Part shown: one piece after another, positions 10,884-21,879 of the stretch
Layout of the letters: each line of letters begins with the position of its first letter
Numbering within the stretch: the stretch's first letter is position 1
Assembly (NCBI GenBank): GCA_036785325.1
Contig: JAXIVH010000013.1
Coordinates: forward strand, 5,068,892-5,132,891
Reading direction: 5' to 3'
Origin: Urophycis tenuis
Taxonomy: Eukaryota > Chordata > Actinopteri > Gadiformes > Phycidae
Length of the DNA stretch: 64,000 bases
Notes under the pieces: model-generated
Seen by the model: the letters and a program-made list of their open reading frames with translations, nothing else
Told to the model about the DNA's origin: nothing
Databases searched by the model: none
Made by a program: the position numbers and the translations under genes

Positions 10884-11565
10884 TTGCAGGACGACCTGGT
10901 CAACACCATCGGAGAGGCGGCCGCCCTGGGAGCTGCAGGCGTTGTCTCCTGGGGAGACATGGACGTCTGTGACGATGAGGTACACACACACACACACACA
11001 CACACGACACAAGACAACATGGAGACAGGGCAACACTGATGAGGATGATGATCTATTGGTCCTGAGATTCATGATGTACATTCTAACCTGAGTGAGGACA
11101 AATGTAGATTAGCTAGATCTAGAACATCTAACCATCTACCCCCCCTCCCAGGACTCCTGTGTGGACGCCATGGTCCACCTGAACAAAGTCATGAACCCCT
11201 ACATCGTCAACGTGTCAACGGCCGCCGACATGTGCAGCTGGGCTCTGTGCGGGGGCAAGGGGCGCTGCGTGAGGAAGAACTGGAACAGCGACCACTACCT
11301 CCACCTGGACCCCCGCCGCTACACCATCTACCGAACCGCCCGCGGCAAACTCAGCGTGCAGGGAGGTGTGAGCTTGCATGACGTGGACGAGTTCCAGAAG
11401 GGCTTCAAGTGTCTGTGCTACTCCGCCGAGCCCTGCTACAAACCCAACTCCTTCAACTTCATCGCAGATAAAGTCTCCGTCGACACTCTCTCCACGGCGC
11501 CGCCGCGGGGGTCTTGCCGGCTCGCCCTGCTGGCTGCGGCCGTGCTGCGGGCTCTTCTGTCTTAA
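9374..11565 (+). CDS. hyal4: Hyaluronidase (GH56), HYAL4/SPAM1 type, 5' end missing in gap
   Basis: Coding exons: <9374-10239, 10890-10979 (90 bp, a conserved hyaluronidase exon size) and 11152-11565 (stop TAA); about 455 residues are visible. The visible start PGHHFMFLWNAPTELC is the beginning of the GH56 barrel. The catalytic acid region reads GLAVLDFEEWRPQW with the Asp and Glu of the DxE motif kept. It continues through GYYLYPDCYNYDYN and TIGEAAALGAAGVVSWGDMD. The third exon is an EGF-like cysteine region (CSWALC...GRCVRKNW...CLCYS). The last 15 or so residues are hydrophobic (RLALLAAAVLRALLS), as in GPI-anchored hyaluronidases, so cell-surface hydrolysis of hyaluronan or chondroitin is likely. 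KNWNSDHYLHLDP resembles HYAL4 more than HYAL2. Adjacency to gpr37 matches human HYAL4-SPAM1-GPR37. The hyal4 or spam1 paralogue assignment is inferred. Confidence 0.9.
10246..10886 (+). repeat. Compound minisatellite filling the first visible hyal4 intron
   Basis: The whole 650-bp intron is repeat: (TG)n blocks of 8-42 bp separated by GGTTCTGTATGATGCTGAG or GGTTCTGTATGATGTTGAG. It starts six bases after the donor GAG|GTGAGC and ends at the acceptor TGTGGTTGCAG. Odd and even blocks differ in (TG) length in a regular order, so the higher-order unit is about 125 bp. Confidence 0.95.
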
Positions 11566-11659
11566 CTTGTACAAGTATGAGTACAAATTGTGCTGCGATG
11601 CTCCCTTCGTGACACATTCACCTGGCTGCTGAAGCTGATTCCTGGCAGATAGAATGCTA

Positions 11660-11665
11660 AATAAA
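11660..11665 (+). terminator. hyal4 polyadenylation signal
   Basis: AATAAA 95 bases after the stop codon, in a sensible position for a short 3' untranslated region. Confidence 0.65.
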
Positions 11666-11669
11666 AGTG

Positions 11670-12146
11670 AGGAGTAAAGAGGCGTAGTTTGGCGCTGCCG
11701 ACTGCTATCTCATTTGTCACTACTTTTCTTTTGCCTTACTTCAAGCTGTATTTTGTTGAGGTTTCTTGTCTGGAGAAAACAACACCAGGTTAAATACGTT
11801 CAATAACTAGGTCTATACCAGTGTCATGGACGGCACGTATTCTCTGGTTGAACCAGTGGTTGGCCTGCTGTGTGTCAAGACAAATGTCCATCAAATCGCA
11901 CAACAACTTGGGTTGCAGTTGCTGACATCCTCGTGTTTTATTCACTGCTCTGGTTCTTAAACCTGCTCAACGTTCGTAGCTAGTTTCATCACTTCCACTT
12001 TTCACAAAACGGCCACCAGATGGCGTCAGTGTCCAGATTCAAGTTGAATCCGATTCATAAAAGTTCACTTTCTACAATTGTGTCTGCGTTTGTTTGGAGT
12101 GAAGTGTAAATAGAAGTTTACAATTAAAGGTAGTCCTAGTAATTAT

Positions 12147-12196
<50 letters not shown>

Positions 12197-12410
12197 CAGA
12201 GTCATCTTAGTGGCCGGTACATCTTTGTAATTTAATTTCCCATGATGCAGTGCGGGTCACCATGGATGTGGGACCTGATAATCAACAACACAACACAGTC
12301 CAGTCTGTAATATCATATTGATATATATATATATATCATTGTGATATTCTTATCACACATTATGCATTATGTGTTTTTATGGTTCTCTACAATACCTCCT
12401 CATTAAGGTC
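11670..12410. other. Intergenic, no gene seen
   Basis: Only simple repeats stand out: (GT)n at about 12149-12192 and an (AT)n run at about 12318-12336. No supported coding exon on either strand. Confidence 0.55.
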
Positions 12411-12416
12411 TCCTTA

Positions 12417-12560
12417 TCAGGACCACCTCGTTAGGACCACCTCGTTAGGGCCACCTCATATTGGCCACCTCGTTAGGGCCACCTCATATTGGCCACCTCG
12501 TTAGGGCCACCTCATTACGGCAACCTCGTTAGGGCCACCTCGTTAGGGCCACCTCCTTCG
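12417..12560 (+). repeat. Short minisatellite
   Basis: Units of 19-25 bp built on GCCACCTCGTTAGG, with CATATTG insertions in some. Seven to eight units. Confidence 0.85.
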
Positions 12561-12654
12561 TCGGTTGTTGTGTCAGGGTGATTAGATCATGGAGGGAAGC
12601 AGGAGCAACCAGTCTCAATCACTTCGGCATCTTCTATCTGATACTTTGTGGAGG

Positions 12655-13650
<996 letters not shown>

Positions 13651-13689
13651 AACTATTTTATTCACTTCTCTGCTTCCAACCAGACTGCT

Positions 13690-13765
13690 GGGGGCGGGGG
13701 GGGGGGGGGGGCGTACCCCAACTAGGGGTCCTTAAAGGAGACAATAACAGTGGGGGGGGGGGGTC
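13690..13765 (+). repeat. Two homopolymer G runs
   Basis: G runs of more than ten bases at about 13697-13711 and 13752-13763, 40 bp apart. They may form G-quadruplexes and are likely to be unstable in sequencing. Confidence 0.9.
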
Positions 13766-13769
13766 TAGT

Positions 13770-15017
13770 GGAATTGTTGAATCCTGGCGATGACCTAGAA
13801 ACGCTCAACGATTTAAACAAAGAGCTGCGGAGAGACAATACAGCCCTTATCCTCGAGACCACATTACTACACAGAGCTAGAGCTGTACCAGCTAGCAGGC
13901 TAGCATTACTACTGGATATCAGGCTAAAATATAGCAGGTTAGCTAATTGGTTAATAGGAAAGTTCACTAGATAGTAGGCTAACTGAATAGCAGGATAGCT
14001 AACTGGATAGCACACTTCTTCCTGGATGGAGGCTAACTGCTTAACTTAACTTACTGCATCGCTAGCTGGATAGAGTTAGCTCAGCTTAACACTAAAGGTA
14101 GGAGCACAGACTGATGGTTGCTAAAACACTGATAGTTCTGTTGAGGACATCTGGAGAGATTATGATAATGAGGGTTGTATAATCATGAGATTATGTTACA
14201 CAGTTATGAATATTAATGAGATGGAAGAACAAAGAACTACTACTCTTCTGGAATTCAGAAGAATTCATAAAAAACAGGCCAAGGGTTGTTGTGTTACTGT
14301 GTCCCAGCATGAAGTCGTCACAGAGTGTGGAGGAAGTTCAGGCTGTACTCACCCTACTGCTGCTGGGCTCACAGGTTTGATTCCCCCAGTGCCTATGAGC
14401 CAAACACTACTGGCTCATCACACCTCACAATCACAGTTGAAATGAAATCTTTTCCTTTTTATTAAAGTGACAGTACTCACTAGATCAAGTTGTCGTAGAT
14501 TTCTTTAAATATCAAACACAAAGCGAAGGAACACAACAACAAAGTCACAGGGCGGGGGAGCTGAAGGGAGGTAGCAGACTCCCCCACCGAAACACACTAC
14601 CATCATCACTCACCGTGACAACAGGTGCATACATTAACAACACATTGAATAGAAATATAAAGTAAAATCTTAGCAAAATAAATGTGCAAATTCTGAGTCT
14701 GAACACTGGTGAGTTAATACAACAATACGGATATTAACTCTAATATTCAAGTGAAATCTACACTATCGAGTGTGTTTTTTCATATTTATGAGCGAAGTAC
14801 AATCGTACAAACGAACAAACACAAACGTACGGATGAACGTACAAACGTACCAACAAACATACAAACGTACAAAAGCAGACACGTACGTACGCATGTTCAA
14901 ACGGACATGGGGGGGAGGGGGCACCCTTCGGGATGTACGTGGACGAGCACGTCCCGTGCATGGCGAGGCCGCAGCCCGTCCTCACAGTCTGACCTTTGAC
15001 CTCAGGACCCAAGGACC
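13770..15017. other. Region 3' of gpr37, no further gene seen
   Basis: The right half is probably the gpr37 3' untranslated region, which runs leftwards from 15017. A minus-strand AATAAA lies at 14458-14463. About 14810-14900 has tandem ACAAACGTAC-like words. The left half has degenerate TAGCAGGCTAGC-type repeats. Confidence 0.5.
14458..14463 (-). terminator. Candidate gpr37 polyadenylation signal
   Basis: AATAAA on the minus strand about 555 bases after the stop codon. It is plausible; no transcript evidence is available here. Confidence 0.45.
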
Positions 15018-18000
15018 TCAGCAGTGCATGTCTGCGGCCGTGTAGCGTGTGGCGGCGGGCTGGCGGTGGGGAGCGCGGAGTGGCAAGAGCTCCAGCTGGG
15101 TCACGGAGGCGCCGCGGTCATCGCCGGGGGTGTGGTCGTCGGTGGGGGCGTGGTTATCGTCGGTGGGGGCGTGGTCATCACCAGGGCCGTGGCCCGTGTC
15201 CGAGCACTGGTCCCAGCAGCAGCAGCAGCAGTCCCCGAAGGAGCGGCGGAATGGCCGGCACAGCGCAAACACCAGCACGGGCGTGCCGGCCGACTTGCAG
15301 AACAGCAGCATCTGGCTGACCAGGTGGAGGACGTCCATGGTCGTCACGGCGACGCCGGATGCCATGTACACGCTCAGGACGTTGCAGATGTTCTCGGGAA
15401 CGGAGCAGAAGCCGTAGAGGATGGCCAGGGCCACCACCGTGCAGTTCATCTGGCTCTCCGCACGGAGCTGTTTCTTGTTCCTGGTGTGGTGGTTGCCGCG
15501 GGCGACGGTGGCCTCGGCGCTGCGGATGCGGCGAGCGGTGGCCAGTGAGCAGCAGATGGTGAACAGGGTGGGGAGGCAGAAGTAGCAGCCGAAGCACCAC
15601 CAGAGGCGGGCGCCGTCATACGTCAGGCCCAGGACGTACAGGGTGTCGGGGAGCTGGGTGGAGATGCGCACCACGCAGCGCTTGCCCACCGCCCCCTCCT
15701 CCGCACCCCCCTCCTCCGTCAGGAGCTGGCGGAGCAGCAGCTCTGGCAGGGCCAGCAGCAGCGCCCCCACCCAGATGACGCCCAGCTTGGCGGCGGTGGA
15801 GGCAGCGTTCTCCACCGGCTGGTAGGAGGTCTGCATGCTGGTGGCGCTGCGGAGCCGGTCGATGCACAGAGCGCACAGAGTGAAGGTCGTGACCCCCAGG
15901 GACGCCACCTGCAGAGCAGAGTCAGAGGTTACATAACCTAAGGGATGGTACATAACCTAAGGGGTCTTCACATAACCTAAGAGGTCTTCACATAACCTAA
16001 GGGATGGTACATAACCTGAGGGGTCTTCACAAAACCTTAGGGATGGTTACATAACCTAAGGGATGGGTACCTAACCTAAGGGGTCTTCACATAACCTAAG
16101 GGATGGTTAGATAACCTAAGGGGTCTTTACATAACCTAATGGGCCTTCAGATAACCTAATGGGTCTTCAGATAACCTAAGGGATGGCTACATAACCTAAG
16201 GGGTCTTTACATAACCTAAGGGGTCTTAACATAACCTAAGGGATGGTACATAACCTAAGGGGTCTTTACATAATCTAAGGGATCTTCAGATAACCTAAGG
16301 GATGGTTAGATAACCTAAGACTTCTTTACATAACCTAAGGGGTCTTCACATAACCTAAGGGGTCTTTACATAACCTAAGGGGTCTTCACATAACCTAAGG
16401 GATGGGTACATAACCTAAGGGGTCTTTACATAACCTAAGGGGTCTTCACATAACCTAAGGGATGATTACATAACCTAAGGGGTCTTTACATAACCTAAGG
16501 GGTCTTCACATAACCTAAGGGATGGTTATATAACCTAAGGGGTCTTTACATAACCTAAGGGGTCTTCACATAACCTAAGGGACGGTTAGATAACCTAAGG
16601 GGTCTTTACATAACCTAAGGGGTCTTCAAATAACCTAAGGGATGGTTACATAACCTAGGGGGTCTTTACATAACCTAAGGGGGTGTTTCCATGACCTAAC
16701 AGGGGTGTCAAACTCATTTTCACCCGGGCCACATCAGCATTATGGTTGCCCTCTAAGGATCGGTTATAACTGTAAGACTACATTTAACTACTCCTTAACA
16801 TATTGTGAAGTAACTGTCTCTGCATTTGATTGTTATTTATTCAAGTGTACAAATACTGTACATACATTTGTATTATTGTAAAAATAGATGGAAGCACTGG
16901 AACCACTGTGGGAGATGTAGTTCATGGTCGCTGTACAGTACACTGTGAAGCAGCATATGCCTTTTAAGCTCTCCCGGGCCACATAAAATGATGTGGTGGG
17001 ACAGATTCGGCCAGCGGGCCTTGAGTTGGACACATGTTCTCTAGAGTATGGGCTCAATGGGCTGTAGAATAACCTCCCTTGGAGAATAGAACCATATACA
17101 TGTTTGGATTCATATACTCTAATATATATACTGTGCACTTATTATATACTCTTGGCCACTAACTAACTTGTGTTGGTACCTTGCTCTACATACTAAACTA
17201 CACAGGGACTAGAGCCTACAACCCAGGTGGTGACAAAATACACCAAAGCCAAGCAGCTTATCACAGAGCTAGAGGAATACAGGTGATAACTCAAACCACT
17301 TTCTCTCTCTCTCTCTCTGTCTGGTCATTGACAACATGGTTCTGGTTCTTGCTTGCTCTTCTTCATCAACTAAACATGTCACTGAGCTGAAGCAGAGCAG
17401 ATGTCTCTTTAGGAGAGAGGAGAGGAGAGGAGAGAGGAGAGGGCGTATTTCTAGTCTGTGCTCTTACTTCAACAAGTGAAGTACAAGCTGAAGAAGTTTG
17501 TTAAGACCAGCAGCAGAACCTTCCTGTACCAGACTACATAAGTACCAGCAGAATGTTCCAGTACCAGACTACATAAGTACCAGCAGAACGTTCCACTACC
17601 AGTCTACATAAGTACCAGCAGAACGTTCCAGTACCAGTCTACATAAGTACCAGCAGCAGAATGTTCCAGAGACTTCCGCTGCTAAAGTGTCTGATATCTG
17701 ACCTCCTCTTCCTCCGCACTAGGCTGGTTATGAATGGTAAGTTAGTCATTAGATTAGATTAGATTTTTAAACTTTTTTAAACTTTAAACTTTATTGTCAT
17801 TGCCCATGTACAAGTACAGAGCAACGAAATGCAGAGGATGTCATGAATGATAGGTTAGTTATGAATGGTAGGTTAGTCATGAATGGTAAGTTAGGCATGT
17901 GTGGTAAGTTAGTGATGAATGGTTGGTATGTTATGAATGTGGGTAGTTTGGTTATTATCCGTGGTAGGTTAGTTATGAATGGTACATGGGTAGACTATGT

Positions 18001-19767
18001 GTAGACCATGTAGGTCATAACAGAGCACCAGACGATGTATGAAGCTAACACTGGAAAGATGCCAACCCCCATATGCAACCTCCACCTTCTCTCACTCCTC
18101 CTTCCTCCACCTCCTCCTCTATTGCTCCATCTCCTCCTCTCATTCCTCTACTTCTCTATCTCTCCATCTCCTCCTCTCACTCCTTCCTCCTCCTCCTCTA
18201 GCTCTCCATCTCCTCCTCTCACTCCTCTCTCCTCCTCCTCTAGCTTTCCATCTCCTCCTCTCACTCCTCTCCCCTCCTCCTCTATCTCTCCATCTCCTCC
18301 TCTCACTCCTCTCTCCTTCACCTCTAGCTCTCCTCCTCCTCCTCCTCCTCTATCTCTCCATCTCTTCCTCTCACCCCTCCTCTCCTCTCCATCCACCTCC
18401 TCTCCTCCTCTCCCTTCTCCTCCTGTGGGTGCTCTTCTTGATTAAAGAGTGCCCATCATCAGTAACCATTGGTTGTCTGATTGGCTGAGGGCTACCCAGG
18501 TAGCGGGTGTCATTAGTAAGCAGGTTTTAAAGAGCACCCATCATCATCATAGACAAAAGAATAACCTACCTCCAGCAAGGGGATAGCTACAGTAGAATAA
18601 CCTACCTCCAGCTAGGGGATAGCTACAGTAGAGAAACCTACCTCTAGGTAGGGGATAGCTACAGTAGAGTGACATACCTCTAGGTAGAGGATAGTTACAG
18701 TAGAATACAGTAGAGTGCCCTACCTCTAGGCAGGGGATAGCTACAGTAGAAGACAGTAGAGTAACCTACCTCTAGGTAGGGGATAGCTACAGTAGAAGAC
18801 AGTAGAGTGACCTACCTCTAGGTAGGGATAGCTACAGTAGAAGACAGTAGAGTGACCTACCTCTAGGTAGGGGATAGCTACAGTAGAAGACAGTAGAGTG
18901 ACCTACCTCGAGGTAGGGGATGACCCTGCAGGACAGCTCCCCCAGCAGCCAGTCCTTGGTGAGCTGATGGAAGACTACGAGAGGCAGGCAGAAGAAGAGG
19001 ACCAGGAAGTCCCAGAAAGCGAGGTTGGCCAGCAGGGAGTTGGAGATGCTCCTCATGTGGTAGTTGTGGCACACGATGCACATGACCGCCACGTTCCCAA
19101 GGATCCCCACCAAGAAGATGAGGCCGGCGGCGGTCATGACGGCGTAAGCCCCGCATGCCTCTGCGCTCAGCGGGTAGAACGGGTTCTTCACGTGCTTCCA
19201 TTTCGGTCTGCGGTTCCCGGGTACGAACGGCGTCAGGTCACTGAGGTCCGGCGGAGTGAACACCTCATAGTCGCTGGCCTCGGTGACCGCGCCGTTTGGG
19301 GCCGTCTGACCCTGGGCCATGGGCTGAGGCAGCGGCGGTTCACTCCGAGCCCCAATCCCGTCCAAACCAGACGCGCTGCTTTGACCTTTTCTGTCGCGCT
19401 TTACGCGTCGCCTCTGGCGGCGTAGTGCCGCACTCGTCTCTCTACAGCTTCGAAGTTCGACTTTGTTATATGTTATACTATATCTATCTGTATATGGTGC
19501 ATCAGTATATCGTGTATCGCTATTTCGTGGGACATCTTTCGCGGAGGGCTTGACACGACCGCGTCTCTCATCGCTCCTCGTAACCATGGCAGCTGCCATC
19601 ACTTCGCCAAAGAGGCGCCCGTGGTACCCACGCCATCCCCGGCTGCTCTCACTCCAGTCCGCCCGCGATGCGTAATGACGCGCGGGGCGCACCGGGGTCT
19701 GTGTGTCGGCGTGGGGGAGCGGACTCAACACAGACCAGCACAACAGCCGGAACGCCAGCAGCAGCAT
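15018..19767 (-). CDS. gpr37: GPR37 orphan/prosaposin-responsive GPCR, two coding exons, complete
   Basis: Exon 1 is 19767-18907 and exon 2 is 15908-15018; 583 residues (human GPR37 about 613). The start ATG at 19767 precedes a signal-peptide-like MLLLAFRLLCWSVL. A long basic extracellular region follows, then class A GPCR helices: NPFYPLSAEACGAYAVM, IVCHNYHMRSISNSLLANLA, WDFLVLFFCLPLVVFH, VASLGVTTFTLCALCIDR, WWCFGCYFCLPTLFT and ESQMNCTVVALAILYGFC. The tail has a CCCCC palmitoylation-type cluster and ends ADMHC. The intron after PYLE in helix 3 is the known GPR37/GPR37L1 position. GPR37 rather than GPR37L1 is favoured by the YDGARLWW and ESQMNCTVVAL wording. In mammals it is a brain and oligodendrocyte receptor that misfolds when parkin fails. 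Oddity: the donor of exon 1 is repeated in tandem in the intron. Confidence 0.95.
15935..16690 (+). repeat. 20-bp minisatellite in gpr37 intron
   Basis: About 37 units of CATAACCTAAGGGGTCTTCA, alternating with CATAACCTAAGGGATGGTTA, both 20 bp. The two variants follow a loose order of one ATGGTTA type after two or three GGTCTT types. It begins about 30 bp from the acceptor of exon 2. Confidence 0.95.
16700..17035 (+). mobile_element. Non-autonomous hAT-like element
   Basis: The left end CAGGGGTGTCAAACTCA and the right end, read on the other strand as CATGTGTCCAACTCA, form imperfect terminal inverted repeats. The interior has CCCGGGCCACAT near both ends. This GGGCCACAT element is common in fish genomes and is hAT-like. 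I could not find a convincing 8-bp target duplication, so the borders are approximate. Confidence 0.7.
17505..17670 (+). repeat. 35-bp minisatellite in gpr37 intron
   Basis: Four units containing GTACCAGCAGAACGTTCCAG and ACTACATAA. Confidence 0.9.
17745..17845 (+). repeat. Retroelement 3' tail fragment, second copy
   Basis: TTTATTGTCATTG, then GTACAGAGCAACGAAATGCA, matching the copy near 800. It is followed by a degenerate GAATGGTAGGTTAGTTAT tandem repeat to about 17980. Confidence 0.5.
18060..18425 (+). repeat. Pyrimidine-rich TCC/CTC tract
   Basis: About 360 bp of almost pure C and T with ATCTCCTCCTCTCACTCCTC repeated. It lies in the gpr37 intron, so the RNA of that gene is purine-rich here (GGA/GAG). 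Long Ser-Pro-Leu frames over it are low-complexity artefacts. Confidence 0.9.
18556..18906 (-). repeat. Splice-donor minisatellite in gpr37 intron 1
   Basis: Eight tandem units (three of about 36 bp, five of 45-46 bp) abut the end of exon 1. On the minus strand each unit contains ATCCCCTACCTAGAG or a close variant, then GTAGGTCACTC. The real junction reads ATCCCCTACCTCGAG|GTAGGTCACTC. So about 15 bp of exon end plus the donor are copied in each unit. Intact GT donors lie, for example, at 18859-18860 and 18814-18815. Confidence 0.93.
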
Positions 19768-20724
19768 CCTGGGGTCGTCTAACGCGGGCAACCGAAGCGA
19801 AATGTCCTTGGCGACGAATGATCCATCGGTGACCAAAGCGTTACAGTGAGCTAGTTAGTATGACAGGATTGTGTGTTGCGTTTAGTAGTAGTTTTGTTTA
19901 GTAGTAGCTCTAGTACAATGTTTAGTAGTTTGTTTAGTAGTTTCTGAGTGCTCACTCCAGTTCCCAAGCTTCCACTAAGTAACCCCCCTAGTGCAGTAAT
20001 ACCGTGGGGTTGTAGAGACAGCAGTAGAAGGTCTGCCAACTTCCTGTGGGGTTCCACCCTCGGATGGAGGGGGTGGGCTGTCGCTTGGGGGGTGGGGGGA
20101 TGGGGGGTCGCCTCTATCCGTGGGGAACACACCAAGCAGGGAGGAGAACCCTGGACCGCTAATCTTGTTGTCCGTGCGCCTTGGGACCAGCTGGACTCAG
20201 GGACTGTGGTCTGGTCTGGGATGGGCTGGGTCTGACGACAAACCCGCATAACCAGAGGCAGAGCTCCCCCTGGAGGCAGAAACATCGCTGCACCTCTTCA
20301 ATATCGAGACCAGCGGGCATGCACACAGAGCGTGTTCTCTCCTCTTCCTTCCTTCCTTGCCTGTGCAGAGCAGAAGGCAACGCTCAGTGAAGTGAAGGTA
20401 CGAAGTTATTCGACAGAAACCCAACATCCAACAACTTAGTCCTGGTCTATGATTTGGCAGCACAGACGATCAGATATCACCGCTGTGAGCCCCTGAAAAC
20501 ATAAATCTTTCTTTTAAGATACAACTGAACAGACTGAACCCTACAACAACATTTCAGGCTCAATACTCCAGGAGCATCGACATGTCCCCTCTCTCCCATC
20601 AGCTTTTGAAAGTACAGATTGTGTGCAAATGTAATCATTGCATCTGCATGAGATCCATCCCTTCATAGCAGCCCGGGCCACAGGTACTGGGTCCAGTACA
20701 GAAGTAGACAGACACACAATAGAC
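19768..20724. promoter_or_regulatory. gpr37 upstream region with G-quadruplex motif
   Basis: This stretch precedes gpr37 on its minus strand. The first 100 bases upstream of the ATG and the coding start are CpG-rich. GGGGGGTGGGGGGATGGGG and flanking G runs at about 20068-20108 give at least four G runs on the plus strand. No exon is seen. Promoter function is inferred from position only. Confidence 0.4.
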
Positions 20725-21182
20725 ATTTAAGTGTTATTCTCATCACTCATCTTCTACCGCTTATCCGGGGTCGGGTCGCGGGGGCAACAGCTCTCCACCT
20801 CGTCCTGGGTCTTCCCCGTGGTCTCCTCCCAGCTGGTTGTGCCCGGAACACCTCCATAGGGAGGCGCCCGGGGGGCATCCTTATCAGATGCCCGAACCAC
20901 CTCAACTGGCTCCTTTCCACGAAAAGGAGCAGCGGCTCTACTCCGAGTCTCTCCCGGATGACTGAGCTCCTCACCCTATCTCTAAGGGAGACGCCCGCCA
21001 CCCTCCTGAGAAAACCCATTTCGGCCGCTTGTACCCGCGATCTCGTTCTTTCGGTCATGACCCAACCTTCATGACCATAGGTGAGAGTAGGAACAAAGAT
21101 AGACTGGAAGATCGAGAGCTTCGCCTTCTGGCTCAGCTCCCTCTTCGTCACAACGGTGCGGTAGAGCGATTTAAGTGTTATT
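20725..21182 (-). mobile_element. 5'-truncated non-LTR retrotransposon with 14-bp target duplication
   Basis: The body (20739-21168) is flanked on both sides by the identical 14 bp ATTTAAGTGTTATT (20725-20738 and 21169-21182). The minus strand encodes the end of a reverse-transcriptase protein: LTYGHEGWVMTERTRSRVQA, GFLRRVAGVSLRDRVRSSVI, QLRWFGHLIRMPPGRLP and GRRPRGRPRTRW. It ends with the PPRPDPDKR-type terminus common in fish LINEs (plus strand CTTCTACCGCTTATCCGGGG). The 5' end is truncated, as expected for target-primed reverse transcription. A frame shift after RTRWRA shows it is dead. I cannot fix the family (Rex/RTE-like). Confidence 0.9.
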
Positions 21183-21728
21183 ATTTCATGAAAAGAACAT
21201 ATCACTTCTGAGGAAGTGAAACTAAATAAAAACTGACCTCAGAGGAGCAGTGGTTGTATCATAATCTTTAATCACATCCAAGTACACAACAAATGTAGAA
21301 ACAAGACAGACAGTTAACATCCAAACACCCAGAAAGCTTTAGATTAAATCCTGTTATGTTCTGTAACACTGAGAGAACTGGTCAGCTGGTAGATTGGAAC
21401 AAAAACCTAACATGTTACTAACCCTCTGTAACCTCACACTAAACTCACCTAAAACCTTAAACTTAACAAACTCACCTAACACGTAAACTTAACCATCTCT
21501 AACCTAACACCTGAACCCAGCTCTTATCCAGTAACTGCAAACGTTTATCTAACGTTTACATTCCTTCTAGTCAGTATGATAGCACCCTATCCAAGGTAAA
21601 CTTTATGACCACGCCCTATTTGTGGTCACGCCCACTTACGACCAAACCCCACATATGACCACACCCCTCTCTGGCCTGACCCACTTTGGTCCCGCCTATT
21701 TCTGTCCCCGCCCCAGATGTGTCGAGTC
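21183..21728. other. Spacer and likely 3' untranslated region of the secretin-like gene
   Basis: No exon seen. Tandem CTAACACCTGAACTTAAC-like words lie at about 21415-21530 and (G/A)CCACGCCC words at 21605-21710. A minus-strand ATTAAA lies at about 21268, a weak candidate poly(A) signal. Confidence 0.4.
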
Positions 21729-21817
21729 CTACAGGTCGGTGTTCCAGTTGACGCCGCCAGGACACCTGTACTGAGTCAACAGCTCATTCACCCTCTCTTC
21801 ATCCCCCCCAAGAGCAC

Positions 21818-21879
<62 letters not shown>

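Noticed and set aside
18035..18488. Ser/Pro/Leu-rich frames of about 140 codons
   Set aside because: Low-complexity translation of a TCC tract in the gpr37 intron.
15018..19767. Endothelin B receptor or GPR37L1
   Set aside because: Wording of helices 3, 5 and 6 and the ESQMNCTVVAL segment fit GPR37 better, and the hyal4 neighbour matches the human GPR37 locus.
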